64,000 bases of DNA from an uncultured Flavobacteriaceae bacterium (GTDB taxonomy: Bacteria; Bacteroidota; Bacteroidia; Flavobacteriales; Flavobacteriaceae), in the NCBI GenBank assembly GCA_947500435.1, contig CANMRV010000003.1, positions 62,001 through 126,000 of the forward strand, given 5' to 3'. Made by a program: the position numbers and the translations under genes. Positions 16,189-25,567 of the stretch are shown here, one piece after another. The number at the start of each line of letters is the position of its first letter. Position 1 is the stretch's first letter. Below the pieces are notes generated by a model. The model saw nothing but the letters and a program-made list of their open reading frames with translations, did not search any database and was not told the origin of the DNA.

Positions 16189-17274
16189 GTGAAAGACAGA
16201 ATCCTATCCGTTGATATTTTTAGGGGAGCTACAATCGTGCTGATGATACTGGTAAATACGCCGGGTACTTGGTCCGCAGTTTATGCTCCATTTTTACATG
16301 CAGATTGGCATGGGTATACGCCCACTGATTTGGTCTTTCCTTTCTTTCTTTTTATAGTTGGGACTTCCATAGTATTTGCTTATAAGAACAAAACCACTAA
16401 CTCAGGAACATACAAGAAGATTGCAGTTCGGACATTAAAGCTAATTGGGCTCGGACTTTTTCTAGGTGCTTTCACCCTGAGCTTTCCATTTTTCAAAGAT
16501 TTTGCTGATATCCGTTTTCCGGGAGTATTACAACGCATAGGGGTAGTTTTCTTTTTCGCATCTATCTTGTTTCTCAATTTCAATTGGAAGACGATAATTG
16601 GTATAGCCGTATTCTTTTTGATAGGATATTGGGTACTAATGACAGTCGTTCCAGTAGAAGGAGTCGCATCTACTTTAGAAAGAGCGCCAAATAATTTGGC
16701 CAACTGGTTAGATGTAAAGGTGTTCGGAACGCACAACTACAAAGCCGATTATGACCCTGAAGGATTATTAAGTACGATACCTTCAATAGTAAGTTCTTTG
16801 TTGGGAATTTTCACGGGATTAATTTTGCTTTCAAAACAAGAAAAGAAGGCAACCATTCTAATGGGAATAGGAGGTTCGCTACTTATTATTGGTCACGTTT
16901 GGAATGAGTTTTTCCCCATCAATAAAGCCCTTTGGACGAGCAGTTTCGTACTCGTAACTGCCGGATGGGCTAATTTAATTTTGGCTCTAATTTATTACCT
17001 TACGGATGTAAAGAAAATGCAATTCGGGAGTATTTTCAGATACGCAGGTGCCAATGCAATTACCTTGTATTTTCTTTCCAGTTTCATCAGCAAAATTATG
17101 GGCATGATTAAAGTAGGAGAAACATCACTTCACGGATGGCTTTTTGATACGGTTTATACCCATGATTTTATGTCGCTTCAACTATCATCCTTATTATATG
17201 GTCTTACGGTTGTGGCTTTTTACGTGCTATTGGCACACATTTTGTACCAAAGAAAGATATTCTTTAAGGTATAA
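16189..17274 (+). CDS. NagX-like membrane acyltransferase (HGSNAT/DUF5009 type)
   Basis: This 361-residue protein has about ten membrane helices and opens with the family's typical LSVDIFRGATIVLMILVN and HADWHGYTPTDLVFPFFLFIVG motif with the key His-Asp cluster. Relatives include human heparan-alpha-glucosaminide N-acetyltransferase and bacterial NagX in GlcNAc-use clusters. The start is GTG at 16189, immediately after the symporter stop, so translation is coupled. The C-terminal region ends in a helix rich in Phe/Lys. A transport-coupled amino-sugar modification is inferred from the neighbour, not shown. Confidence 0.85.
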   Translation: MKDRILSVDIFRGATIVLMILVNTPGTWSAVYAPFLHADWHGYTPTDLVFPFFLFIVGTSIVFAYKNKTTNSGTYKKIAVRTLKLIGLGLFLGAFTLSFPFFKDFADIRFPGVLQRIGVVFFFASILFLNFNWKTIIGIAVFFLIGYWVLMTVVPVEGVASTLERAPNNLANWLDVKVFGTHNYKADYDPEGLLSTIPSIVSSLLGIFTGLILLSKQEKKATILMGIGGSLLIIGHVWNEFFPINKALWTSSFVLVTAGWANLILALIYYLTDVKKMQFGSIFRYAGANAITLYFLSSFISKIMGMIKVGETSLHGWLFDTVYTHDFMSLQLSSLLYGLTVVAFYVLLAHILYQRKIFFKV

Positions 17275-17276
17275 AC

Positions 17277-17897
17277 ATGAACAGATCTTTACGAGTATTG
17301 GGGTTTCTTTTCCTACTCTTTTTTTTAGGATTGCCAACTAAAAGCATCGCCCAGCAAGACTCACAAAAGGGTTATGTGGTGACCGTTGCGAATGACACGC
17401 TATATGGCGAAGTAAGAGACAGAAAAACAGGGGCTTTTGGCAAACTCTACAAGAAAATTAAATTCAAAGGAAAAAAGGGAAAATCGAGATATGCTCCTAA
17501 GGAAATCTTATCCTATAAAATAGGGAATACCAAATTTGAAAGCTTGCCCCTAATCAGCACCGGTCATTTTTTTGATGATGAATATGAAGTGAACAATAAT
17601 GGGGATTTTAGATTTTTAAAGGTAGTCGAAAAGGGATATTTAAGTTATTACCAATTGGAATTTGAAGATGCCGATTCAGGATATATAGATTCCATTGCGT
17701 ATTTTATGAAAAAGGGCGATACTAGGTTAGTTCGTGTCAATCAGGGGATATTTGGACTAAAACGAAAAAAGTTGGCGACATTTTTCTCAGAGTGTCCTGA
17801 ACTGGCCCAAGACATTCAAAACAAGCAAGTCAAAAATCCATTAGAAATAGTTCGCTTTTATAACAATTGGAAAGCCAATAATCCGCAACAGAAGTAA
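17277..17897 (+). CDS. exported protein of unknown function
   Basis: This 206-residue protein has a clear signal peptide (hydrophobic core LGFLFLLFFLGLP, cleavage near SIAQQ). The mature part is beta-rich with many Lys/Gly/Tyr residues (YVVTVANDTLYGEVRDRK, KIKFKGKKGKSRYAPKEI). It starts 2 nt after the NagX-like gene and is thus the third gene of the symporter operon. I do not recognise a family. Similar short exported Bacteroidetes proteins are common. It may act in the periplasm with the transporter, but that is only context. Confidence 0.7.
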   Translation: MNRSLRVLGFLFLLFFLGLPTKSIAQQDSQKGYVVTVANDTLYGEVRDRKTGAFGKLYKKIKFKGKKGKSRYAPKEILSYKIGNTKFESLPLISTGHFFDDEYEVNNNGDFRFLKVVEKGYLSYYQLEFEDADSGYIDSIAYFMKKGDTRLVRVNQGIFGLKRKKLATFFSECPELAQDIQNKQVKNPLEIVRFYNNWKANNPQQK

Positions 17898-17910
17898 GGT
17901 TTGGAAAATG

Positions 17911-18501
17911 CTAAGTACTTTTTTGCATCAATTTCGCCACATACTTTCCAATAACATCGAACTCCAGATTCACAACAGTACCCTTCCTATAAGAACCGAA
18001 TCTAGTATTTTCATAGGTGTAAGGAATAATAGCTACGCTAAAAGAATTCTTACCCGAATTAACAACAGTCAAACTAGTGCCGTCAATAGTAATCGAACCT
18101 TTTTCAATAGTAGGATTGTTGGTTGATTCATCATATTCAAATGAAAATATCCAGCTACCATCTTTTTCTGTTACCGAAGTACAGACCCCCGTTTGGTCCA
18201 CATGACCTTGTACGATATGTCCGTCTAAACGGCTTCCTAAAATCATGGCGCGTTCCAAATTGACCTTATCTCCAACGGCAAGATTTCCTATACTTGTTTT
18301 TTGAAGTGTTTCCTCGATTGCAGTAACGGTGTAGGTATTACCATCTAAAGAAACAACAGTTAAACAAACGCCATTATGGGCTACGCTTTGGTCGATTTTC
18401 AACTCCTCTGTAATAGCAGAATTGACCGAAATATGCAGATTGCTTCCCTCTTGTTCCAATTTGGTAATTTTACCCAAAGTTTCGATTATTCCCGTAAACA
18501 T
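17911..18501 (-). CDS. ribE: riboflavin synthase, alpha chain
   Basis: This 196-residue enzyme converts two 6,7-dimethyl-8-ribityllumazine molecules to riboflavin plus pyrimidinedione. It has two lumazine-binding repeats. The first begins with the typical MFTGIIETLG and continues with VAHNGVCLTV; the second has GSRLDGHIVQGHVD and SITIDGTSLTVV. Length matches the family. It is divergent from pdxA and stands alone, with no visible FMN riboswitch upstream. A TAGTTTTG at 18519-18526 in the shared gap could be a -7 element for pdxA. Confidence 0.95.
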   Translation of the reverse strand: MFTGIIETLGKITKLEQEGSNLHISVNSAITEELKIDQSVAHNGVCLTVVSLDGNTYTVTAIEETLQKTSIGNLAVGDKVNLERAMILGSRLDGHIVQGHVDQTGVCTSVTEKDGSWIFSFEYDESTNNPTIEKGSITIDGTSLTVVNSGKNSFSVAIIPYTYENTRFGSYRKGTVVNLEFDVIGKYVAKLMQKST

Positions 18502-18560
18502 CTTCCGTTTTTATTACCTAGTTTTGTAAATTAACACTTCACGCAAAGGTAAAGAATAAC

Positions 18561-19607
18561 ATGGACGAAAACAGAAAAATAAAGCTGGGTATTTCCGTCG
18601 GAGACTTGAACGGAATAGGTTGCGAGGTGGCCTTGAAAACCTTTCAAGATTCTCGAATGCTTGATTTCTGTACGCCTATTTTTTTTGCCTCAAGTAAGAC
18701 TATTGCCGCGCAGCTTAAGGCACTTGAAATGGACATTAAATACAATGGCATTCAAGAAGCTTCAAAAGCGCTTGATGGAAAGATAAATGTTGTAAATATT
18801 TGGAAGGAGATTCCGAATCTGCAATTCGGGGAAGCTACGGAAGAAGCCGGCGCCTATGCCATCAAATCACTTAAAGCTGCTGTCGAAGCACTGAAAAATG
18901 ATGATATTGATGTGCTAGTTACAGCGCCAATCAATAAAAATAACATACAATCTGAGGACTTCAAGTTTCCAGGACATACAGATTATCTAGCGGAAGAATT
19001 GGAAGGAGAGAGTTTAATGTTTATGGTAACTGACGGACTTAAAGTTGGCCTTCTTACCGATCATTTGGCGGTTAAAGATGCGCCTGCGGCAATTAACCCC
19101 ATTTTAATTCGAACCAAAGTGAGAACGATAGAAAAATCCTTGACTATGGATTTTGGGGTTCGAAGCCCGAAAATAGCATTGCTCGGCATTAATCCGCACA
19201 GTGGAGATAATGGAACAATCGGTAAAGAAGATGAGGAAATTTTAAAACCAGTAATCAAAGAAATGTCAGATGCAGGGCATTTGGTCTTTGGCCCCTATGC
19301 CGCAGATAGTTTTTTTGGCTCAGATTCGTATAAGAATTTTGATGCGATTTTAGCAGCGTATCATGATCAAGGCTTGATTCCATTCAAAACGCTTTCCTTT
19401 GGAAACGGCGTTAATTACACAGCTGGACTGAACAAGGTGCGAACCTCTCCAGACCATGGTACCGCCTATGAAATAGCTGGAAAAGGGCAAGCCGACCATA
19501 GTTCTTTTAAGGAAGCTGTTTTTTCTGCTATTCGCATATTCAGGAATAGAACAGAGTATGCTGAACTGACTGAGAATGTTTTGCAGAAACAAAGAACGCG
19601 TCGCTAG
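18561..19607 (+). CDS. pdxA: 4-hydroxythreonine-4-phosphate dehydrogenase
   Basis: This 348-residue PdxA acts in the DXP-dependent vitamin B6 pathway, oxidising 4-phosphohydroxy-threonine with NAD+. Motifs seen are LGISVGDLNGIGCEV at the N-terminus, VTAPINKNNI, the metal-binding GHTDYLAEEL, LTDHLAVKDA, GINPHSGDNG and AAYHDQGLIPFK. Length agrees with family members. It is a single gene between ribE and the DUF177-rpmF unit; both flanking vitamin genes suggest a house-keeping block. Confidence 0.95.
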   Translation: MDENRKIKLGISVGDLNGIGCEVALKTFQDSRMLDFCTPIFFASSKTIAAQLKALEMDIKYNGIQEASKALDGKINVVNIWKEIPNLQFGEATEEAGAYAIKSLKAAVEALKNDDIDVLVTAPINKNNIQSEDFKFPGHTDYLAEELEGESLMFMVTDGLKVGLLTDHLAVKDAPAAINPILIRTKVRTIEKSLTMDFGVRSPKIALLGINPHSGDNGTIGKEDEEILKPVIKEMSDAGHLVFGPYAADSFFGSDSYKNFDAILAAYHDQGLIPFKTLSFGNGVNYTAGLNKVRTSPDHGTAYEIAGKGQADHSSFKEAVFSAIRIFRNRTEYAELTENVLQKQRTRR

Positions 19608-19660
19608 AATATTTTAGCATTTGTTCTTTAAAAGGGGTTGATTTTTTCGTTTTTTAGCTG

Positions 19661-19690
19661 TTGTCTATTATTAAAATAATAGTATCTTTG
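19661..19690 (+). promoter_or_regulatory. consensus promoter of DUF177-rpmF operon
   Basis: TTG (19661-19663), 19-bp spacer, TATCTTTG (19683-19690). This matches the Bacteroidetes housekeeping sigma consensus TTG-N19-TAnnTTTG. The expected transcription start is about 19697, with a leader near 37 nt. Confidence 0.8.
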
Positions 19691-19733
19691 CACCCGCCTT
19701 TAAAAGAGGTGTTGCGTTATAAACAAGTGGGTT

Positions 19734-20267
19734 ATGATGAAAAAAAAGGAGTTTAGCGTTCCTTTTTCAGGATTGAAACAAGGAAAACACGAGTTTGATT
19801 ACGTAGTAAATAATGAGTTCTTTGAATCTTTTGGATATACTGATTTCAATGATGCAGAATTGAAATTGCACGTTTTGCTTAATAAAACAAGCACTATGTT
19901 GGAATTTGAATTGGCAGCAGAAGGAGTTGTAAATGTGGATTGTGACATCACAAGTGAACCGTATGACCAGTCCATTTCAACTGACTTAGAGTTGGTAGTT
20001 AAGTTTGGTGATGAATACAATGATGAGGATGATGAAATATTGATTATCCCACACGGTGAACATCAAGTCAATATTGCACAGTATGTATATGAAATGGTTG
20101 TACTAGCGGTTCCTCAGAAACGAATTCATCCAGGAGTTTTAGATGGATCTTTAGATTCGGAAGCCTTGAAAAAGCTGGAAGAACTCCAACCAAAAGAAAG
20201 AAAAGAAAATACAAAAGAGACAGATCCCCGATGGGATGCTTTAAAAAAGTTAATAACGGATAAATAA
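19734..20267 (+). CDS. DUF177 (YceD-like) 23S rRNA accumulation protein
   Basis: This 177-residue soluble, acidic protein matches DUF177/Yce[20 protein letters not shown] at the start, an internal [11 protein letters not shown] segment, and a terminal [14 protein letters not shown] typical of the family. The usual family zinc/Cys pair is reduced to one Cys. In bacteria yceD lies directly upstream of rpmF, as here (8-bp gap), and is linked to 23S rRNA/50S accumulation. ATG 19734 or 19737 may start translation. The promoter upstream is a near-perfect consensus. Confidence 0.9.
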   Translation: MMKKKEFSVPFSGLKQGKHEFDYVVNNEFFESFGYTDFNDAELKLHVLLNKTSTMLEFELAAEGVVNVDCDITSEPYDQSISTDLELVVKFGDEYNDEDDEILIIPHGEHQVNIAQYVYEMVVLAVPQKRIHPGVLDGSLDSEALKKLEELQPKERKENTKETDPRWDALKKLITDK

Positions 20268-20275
20268 GTTGTAAA

Positions 20276-20473
20276 ATGGCACATCCTAAAAGAAAAATTT
20301 CCAAAACAAGAAGAGACAAAAGAAGAACTCATTATAAAGCTGTAGCTTCTACTTTGGCTAAAGATTCTACTACTGGTGAAATGCATTTGTTCCACAGAGC
20401 ACACTGGCACGAAGGAAAATTATACTATAAAGGACAAGTATTGATTGACAAAACTGAGGAGGCGGAAGCGTAA
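20276..20473 (+). CDS. rpmF: 50S ribosomal protein L32
   Basis: This 65-residue L32 has the conserved start [20 protein letters not shown]. The C-terminal zinc-ribbon cysteines seen in many L32 proteins are absent ([16 protein letters not shown]), so this is the zinc-free form. It is co-transcribed with the DUF177 gene and followed by a strong terminator. Confidence 0.97.
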   Translation: MAHPKRKISKTRRDKRRTHYKAVASTLAKDSTTGEMHLFHRAHWHEGKLYYKGQVLIDKTEEAEA

Positions 20474-20503
20474 TCCAGTTATTACTAGAAAATCAAAAAA
20501 TAG

Positions 20504-20533
20504 ACTCCCACTTTTTAAGTTGGGAGTTTTTTG
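20504..20533 (+). terminator. terminator after rpmF
   Basis: ACTCCCACTT pairs with AAGTTGGGAGT (one bulge), followed by six T. Confidence 0.85.
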
Positions 20534-20703
20534 GTGAAATGAGGGCAAAAAACCACAAAAATAAGGAGCATAAACCAATAGTTTTATAGCCAAACCTCAT
20601 CTTTCTAAAAAAATGGGTTTTTATGCAAAAAGTCATGGAAAATGAGTAATTTTCCCCAGTTTTTAGCCTTTTTTGAATTTTTTTTGACAAAATCAGCTTA
20701 AAT

Positions 20704-21699
20704 ATGAGCAAAGTAACAGCAGCTATTACAGCTGTGGGAGGGTATGTTCCAAAATTCGTTATGACCAATAAGATGTTGGAGGAATTCGTTGAAACCAATG
20801 ACGAATGGATAACTACAAGAACTGGAATAAAAGAAAGAAGAATTTTAAAAAAGGAAGAAGGTGAAGGTTCGTCATATTTGGCAATTCAAGCTGCCAATGA
20901 TTTACTTCAAAAAAAGGAGATTGACCCTTCAGAAATAGACTTGATTATAGTTGCTACGGCTACGCCCGATAGTATGGTCGCTTCAACCGCCGCTTTCGTT
21001 GCCTCCGAAATTGGTGCAACAAATGCGTTTGCATATGATTTGCTGGCAGCATGTTCAAGCTTTCTTTTTGGAATGTCAACGGCATCTAGTTATATCGAAT
21101 CGGGGAGATACAAGAAAATACTGCTTATTGGAGCGGATAAAATGTCATCCATTATAAATTATAAGGATAGAACTACCTGTATCATATTTGGAGATGGCGC
21201 GGGGGCCGTTCTTTTCGAGCCGAACACCGAAGGACTAGGTCTTCAAGACGAATTTCTTCGAGCAGATGGTTCAGGAAGGAAGTTTTTAGGAATGGAAGCA
21301 GGTGGATCATTATTGCCGGCAACCCATGAGACGGTTGATGCAAATCAACATTTCATTTTTCAAGACGGAAAATCGGTTTTTAAATTCGCTGTTTCGAATA
21401 TGGCAGATGTAGCAGAAAAGATTATGGTCCGTAACGACCTAAGTGATTCGGATGTTGCATGGTTGGTGCCTCACCAAGCAAATAAACGTATTATTGACGC
21501 TACGGCCAATCGCATGGGCTTGGACTCTTCGAGAGTAATGATGAACATTCAAAAATACGGGAATACTACTTCTGCGACCTTACCTTTACTGTTAGCGGAT
21601 TATGAAAGTCAGTTAAAAAAGGGTGACAATTTAGTTTTCGCTGCTTTTGGCGGAGGCTTTACATGGGGCTCAATTTATCTAAAATGGGCTTATAACTAA
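20704..21699 (+). CDS. fabH: beta-ketoacyl-ACP synthase III
   Basis: This 331-residue KAS III starts fatty-acid synthesis by condensing acetyl-CoA with malonyl-ACP. The catalytic triad is visible: Cys in LLAACSSFLFG, His in VPHQANKRI, and Asn in YGNTTSAT. Other family signs are EFVETNDEWITTRTGIKERR and the terminal GGGFTWGSIYLKW. It heads a fabH-accB-accC run (29 bp and 76 bp gaps), so initiation and malonyl-CoA supply are co-ordinated. In many bacteria fabH follows rpmF, as seen here, though a terminator intervenes. Confidence 0.96.
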   Translation: MSKVTAAITAVGGYVPKFVMTNKMLEEFVETNDEWITTRTGIKERRILKKEEGEGSSYLAIQAANDLLQKKEIDPSEIDLIIVATATPDSMVASTAAFVASEIGATNAFAYDLLAACSSFLFGMSTASSYIESGRYKKILLIGADKMSSIINYKDRTTCIIFGDGAGAVLFEPNTEGLGLQDEFLRADGSGRKFLGMEAGGSLLPATHETVDANQHFIFQDGKSVFKFAVSNMADVAEKIMVRNDLSDSDVAWLVPHQANKRIIDATANRMGLDSSRVMMNIQKYGNTTSATLPLLLADYESQLKKGDNLVFAAFGGGFTWGSIYLKWAYN

Positions 21700-21728
21700 A
21701 ACTAAATAGAACTTAAACCGAAATCTAT

Positions 21729-22223
21729 ATGGACATTAAAGAAATTCAAAGTCTAATTAAGTTTGTTGCTAAATCAGGTGCCAGCGAAGTAAAGCTGGAG
21801 ATGGATGACTTGAAAATCACAATCCGAACGGGAGTGACTGGTAACACAACAGAAACCACCTATGTACAACAAGTACCGGTGGCCCAAGCTGCCATGCCAC
21901 AAATGATGGCGCCTACTCCAGTTGAACCAGCTGCCCCTTCAGCAGAAACCCCAAGTAGTGATGCTGCTGAGGACGATTCCAAATATATAACTATTAAATC
22001 GCCAATAATTGGCACATTCTATCGCAAACCTGCTCCAGATAAACCTTCTTTTGTTGAGGTAGGTGCAGATATTGCCAAAGGAGATGTACTTTGTGTAATC
22101 GAAGCGATGAAACTCTTCAACGATATTGAATCGGAAGTTTCAGGTAAAATTGTCAAGATTTTAGTTGATGACTCCTCTCCAGTAGAGTTTGACCAACCCT
22201 TATTTTTAGTTGATCCATCATAA
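21729..22223 (+). CDS. accB: acetyl-CoA carboxylase biotin carboxyl carrier protein
   Basis: This 164-residue BCCP has an N-terminal helical part ([21 protein letters not shown]), a Pro/Ala-rich flexible linker (about residues 55-82), and a biotinyl domain ([21 protein letters not shown]) with the biotin-accepting Lys in EAMKLFNDI. It carries the carboxyl group between AccC and the carboxyltransferase. It lies between fabH and accC in the same direction. Confidence 0.96.
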   Translation: MDIKEIQSLIKFVAKSGASEVKLEMDDLKITIRTGVTGNTTETTYVQQVPVAQAAMPQMMAPTPVEPAAPSAETPSSDAAEDDSKYITIKSPIIGTFYRKPAPDKPSFVEVGADIAKGDVLCVIEAMKLFNDIESEVSGKIVKILVDDSSPVEFDQPLFLVDPS

Positions 22224-22229
22224 CTGAAT

Positions 22230-22269
22230 TTTAAGTATTGAATACGAAGCTGAATACTTGTATTTAAAA
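22230..22269. repeat. imperfect hairpin in accB-accC gap
   Basis: AAGTATT (from 22232) and AATACTT (to 22259) form an inverted pair, flanked by TTTT and AAAA, with the direct repeat TGAATAC inside. No T-tract follows, so it is probably not a terminator but a processing site or repeat remnant. Confidence 0.35.
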
Positions 22270-22299
22270 CTGAGAACTTAAAACTTAAAATTTCTAAAG

Positions 22300-23649
22300 A
22301 TGTTCAAAAAGATATTGATTGCAAATAGGGGAGAAATAGCACTTCGAGTGATTCGAACCTGTAAGGAAATGGGCATAAAGACCGTAGCAGTTTACTCTAA
22401 GGCCGATGAAGAGAGTTTGCACGTTCGTTTTGCCGATGAAGCGGTTTGTATTGGGCCAGCTCCAAGCAGCGAATCATACTTAAAAATACCAAATATAATT
22501 GCAGCGGCTGAGATAACTAATGCTGACGCAATACACCCAGGATACGGATTTCTGTCTGAAAATTCGAAGTTCTCCAAAATCTGTGCCGAACACGATATCA
22601 AGTTCATAGGTGCTTCTGGAGAGCATATAGATAAGATGGGGGATAAAGCTACTGCTAAGGAGACCATGAAAAAAGCGGGAGTGCCTTGTGTGCCTGGGTC
22701 TGATGGAATTCTTAAAAATGTTGCCGAAGCCAAAAAGATTGCCAAGAAAATGGGTTATCCTGTTATGATTAAGGCGACTGCAGGTGGTGGTGGAAAAGGA
22801 ATGAGGGCGGTTTGGTCAGAAGGCGAAATGGAAGATCTTTATGATAGTGCAGTACAAGAGGCAACCGCGGCTTTCGGAAATGGAGGCATGTACATGGAGA
22901 AACTAATTCAAGAACCTCGACATATTGAGATTCAAATTGTTGGTGATCAGTATGGAAAAGCCTGTCATTTATCGGAAAGAGATTGCTCCGTACAGCGCAG
23001 ACACCAGAAATTGACCGAGGAAACACCATCTCCTTTCATGACAGATAAATTACGGGAGGAAATGGGTCAAGCTGCTATTAAAGCAGCAGAGTTCATCAAA
23101 TACGAGGGAGCGGGAACTGTAGAGTTTTTGGTTGATAAGCACCGAAACTTCTATTTTATGGAAATGAATACACGTATTCAGGTAGAACATCCTATTACAG
23201 AGCAAGTTGTGGATTACGATTTAATACGTGAGCAGATTTTAGTTGCTGGCGGAGTACCTATCTCAGGAAAAAACTATTACCCTAATTTGCATTCCATAGA
23301 ATGTCGTATTAACGCCGAAGATCCCTACAACAACTTTAGGCCTTCACCAGGAAGAATAACAACACTGCACACACCTGGAGGCCATGGAGTTCGAATGGAT
23401 ACTCATGTGTATAGTGGCTATTCTATTCCACCGCATTACGATTCTATGATTGCGAAGCTGATAACAACCGCGCAAACCAGGGAAGAGGCTATTAATAAGA
23501 TGAAAAGGGCGCTAGACGAATTTGTCATAGAAGGCATAAAAACAACGATTCCATTCCATAGGCAATTGATGGATCATCCTGATTATTTAGCCGGGAATTA
23601 CACTACGGCTTTCATGGATGATTTTGAAATGGAACCTGAAACAGAATAA
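22300..23649 (+). CDS. accC: acetyl-CoA carboxylase biotin carboxylase subunit
   Basis: This 449-residue enzyme carboxylates biotin on AccB using ATP and bicarbonate. It starts with the typical [20 protein letters not shown]. The ATP-grasp domain shows [32 protein letters not shown] and [10 protein letters not shown], and the C-terminal domain has [18 protein letters not shown]. Length is normal. It ends the fabH-accB-accC run with a clean terminator 5 bp beyond the stop. Confidence 0.97.
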   Translation: MFKKILIANRGEIALRVIRTCKEMGIKTVAVYSKADEESLHVRFADEAVCIGPAPSSESYLKIPNIIAAAEITNADAIHPGYGFLSENSKFSKICAEHDIKFIGASGEHIDKMGDKATAKETMKKAGVPCVPGSDGILKNVAEAKKIAKKMGYPVMIKATAGGGGKGMRAVWSEGEMEDLYDSAVQEATAAFGNGGMYMEKLIQEPRHIEIQIVGDQYGKACHLSERDCSVQRRHQKLTEETPSPFMTDKLREEMGQAAIKAAEFIKYEGAGTVEFLVDKHRNFYFMEMNTRIQVEHPITEQVVDYDLIREQILVAGGVPISGKNYYPNLHSIECRINAEDPYNNFRPSPGRITTLHTPGGHGVRMDTHVYSGYSIPPHYDSMIAKLITTAQTREEAINKMKRALDEFVIEGIKTTIPFHRQLMDHPDYLAGNYTTAFMDDFEMEPETE

Positions 23650-23654
23650 TCATA

Positions 23655-23684
23655 AAAACCCTCATAGATTTGAGGGTTTTTTTA
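23655..23684 (+). terminator. terminator after accC
   Basis: AAAACCCTCA pairs with TGAGGGTTTT, followed by T residues. Confidence 0.85.
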
Positions 23685-23961
23685 TGGATTTCACTCAAAT
23701 TGAACAGGTTTTTGAAAGACCCGGAAACCGACCGCTGAGTTGGTTAAAGATGTGTTTTATCGATGGGTATTAGGTAAAATAGTACTTTATCGATGAAATG
23801 CCCACCTAAAACACAGGAGCGCGAAGGGCAATGTATTAGAAATTTATTTAAAACAGACTATTGAGTTTGTTTACTCCTCCAATTGGTTTATCGGTGAACT
23901 GCATAAAATTGAACCAAATTCCGATTCTTTTTACCATTCATTTAGTTCGTATTTTAGTGGG
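23685..23961. other. intergenic region with TTTATCG half-sites
   Basis: No gene is seen. Three TTTATCG-containing half-sites occur (listed separately). The sequence is otherwise AT-rich leader of the FAD oxidoreductase. Confidence 0.4.
23755..23895 (+). promoter_or_regulatory. TTTATCGAT-type sites upstream of FAD oxidoreductase
   Basis: TTTTATCGAT (23755-23764) and CTTTATCGAT (23785-23794) are 30 bp apart, and a weaker GTTTATCGGT lies at 23886-23895. The half-site is the same as in promoter blocks A and B, but spacing is 30 rather than 20 bp and no matching -7 element is found at 48 bp, so its link to those blocks is tentative. Confidence 0.3.
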
Positions 23962-25074
23962 ATGAACTTAAGCTATTGGGAACGTAAAACCTGGTTTTCC
24001 AACATTGATTTTACGGTTGTTGGAAGCGGAATTGTAGGGCTTAATTGTGCCTTATCGCTTCGGAAAAGATTTCCAAAGGCAAAAATCCTTGTTTTGGAAA
24101 AAGGGATTCTTCCGCAAGGTGCTAGTACTAAAAATGCTGGTTTTGCTTGTTTTGGAAGTATTTCAGAGGTTTTAGCGGATCTTGAACATCATTCCGAAGA
24201 TGAGGTATTAGAACTAGTCCAGAAGCGGTGGGATGGTATTCAGCTGCTAAGAAAGAATCTCGGAGATTCAAATATTGATTTTCAACAGAATGGCGGACAT
24301 GAATTGTTCCTAAATAGTAGCGATATCCTTTATCAAAGCTGTTTGAACGAATTAGACAAGGTCAATCAACTCCTAACCCCTGTTTTTGGTGAAAAAGCAT
24401 TTGAAACAAATGAGAATGGCTTCAATTTTAAAAACATCCAAGAGAATTATATTACCAACCGTTTTGAAGCTCAAATAGACACAGGCAAGATGATATCAAG
24501 TCTACAAAAACTGGTACAGAAAAGTGGAATTACCATTTTGAACTCCATTTCGGTAGAGAGGTTTACGGAAAATGGTGATACGCTGATTGTTAAAACGGAC
24601 CAATTTGAATTTCAAACCCAAAAACTATTTGTTGCTACGAACGGTTTTGCTTCTCAATTACTAAATGAAACCGTAAAACCGGCCCGAGCACAGGTTTTAA
24701 TTACCAAACCCATCGAAAATCTTCATATCAAAGGAACTTTTCATTTGGATGAGGGGTACTATTATTTCCGGAATATTGATAATCGAATCCTTTTTGGGGG
24801 TGGGCGAAACCTAGATTTCAAGGGTGAAGAAACTTCGACATTTGGTGAAACGGATTTAATTCAAAACCAATTGGAAACAATTCTAAAAGAATGCATATTG
24901 CCTAATACTCCTTTTGAAATTGAAAGAAGATGGAGTGGCATTATGGGTATGGGCAATCAAAAGAAACCGATTGTCAAACAAGTTTCTAACAATGTGTTCT
25001 GTGGAGTTAGATTAGGCGGAATGGGTGTTGCAATAGGTAGTTTGGTAGGGAAAGAATTGGCAGAATTAGTTTAG
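23962..25074 (+). CDS. FAD-dependent oxidoreductase (DAO family)
   Basis: This 370-residue protein has an N-terminal FAD Rossmann motif VVGSGIVGLNCALSL (about residues 19-33) with the acidic end LVLEKG, followed by GASTKNAGFACFGS, which resembles the glycine/D-amino-acid oxidase family. The C-terminus has the DAO-type GVRLGGMGVAIGSLVGKELAEL. It probably oxidises a small amine or amino acid, with the electron acceptor unknown. It is monocistronic. The start at 23962 is the first ATG and gives a near-normal length. Confidence 0.85.
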   Translation: MNLSYWERKTWFSNIDFTVVGSGIVGLNCALSLRKRFPKAKILVLEKGILPQGASTKNAGFACFGSISEVLADLEHHSEDEVLELVQKRWDGIQLLRKNLGDSNIDFQQNGGHELFLNSSDILYQSCLNELDKVNQLLTPVFGEKAFETNENGFNFKNIQENYITNRFEAQIDTGKMISSLQKLVQKSGITILNSISVERFTENGDTLIVKTDQFEFQTQKLFVATNGFASQLLNETVKPARAQVLITKPIENLHIKGTFHLDEGYYYFRNIDNRILFGGGRNLDFKGEETSTFGETDLIQNQLETILKECILPNTPFEIERRWSGIMGMGNQKKPIVKQVSNNVFCGVRLGGMGVAIGSLVGKELAELV

Positions 25075-25140
25075 AGTTCCCTGTAATGCTTTTAGTAGAA
25101 ATCATTATTCGTCAGACAATTATATCGTTTCGAAACCTTC

Positions 25141-25284
25141 ATGAGTATAGAAGGTTCCGAACCCCTTAGTGTTAAAGGTTACGTAAAATGTATGTCGACC
25201 GAGTGGAACAGGCCGATAAAAGCGTTGATTTGTGCTTTGTTAGTAGCTGGATTAGGCTCTAAAGTTAACCGTGACATGCATTAG
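25141..25284 (+). CDS. doubtful small ORF (47 residues)
   Basis: The frame has ATG at 25141 and TAG at 25282-25284. The product has a weak membrane-like segment near residues 28-40. There is no homologue in the window and no ribosome site; it may be chance or the rest of a decayed gene. Confidence 0.15.
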   Translation: MSIEGSEPLSVKGYVKCMSTEWNRPIKALICALLVAGLGSKVNRDMH

Positions 25285-25400
25285 AATATCGTAAATGGTT
25301 AACAGTAAGCACGTTGCATTTTCCACTCATCGAATTTTCGAAAAAGCATACTTTTTTCTTACTTCTTAGAGGTTTTTATCCCTATATTGCCCATCCCCAA

Positions 25401-25432
25401 AAAATAGGACTCTGCCCTGAGTCCTGTATTTT
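25401..25432 (+). terminator. terminator-like hairpin in intergenic region
   Basis: AGGACTC pairs with GAGTCCT around TGCCCT, extended by AAAAT/TATTTT on the outside. Confidence 0.5.
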
Positions 25433-25567
25433 AATAGAACTCAACCGTTCCCCCATGTAAATTCATACATGTTAGGTCTTGTGCCCATAATGGCGCAGCA
25501 TTGAAATTAAAATGGTCTAGAACAACCGTCTTAATAGCTGCTGATTATTGTAATAAGAACACTATAC

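Larger units (their letters stand above)
25075..25567. other. 493-bp region without a convincing gene
   Basis: A 47-codon frame at 25141-25284 has a short hydrophobic stretch (LICALLVAGLG), and a hairpin at 25401-25432 follows. The rest shows no coding pattern. A short plus-strand transcript ending at the hairpin is possible. Confidence 0.35.

Noticed and set aside
18502..18560. FMN riboswitch ahead of riboflavin synthase
   Set aside because: The gap is too short and lacks the conserved RFN stems; only ordinary promoter-like DNA is seen.
25212..25221. Single TTTTATCGGC site on the minus strand
   Set aside because: No partner repeat or promoter stands at the distance seen in the two promoter blocks, so it is probably chance.
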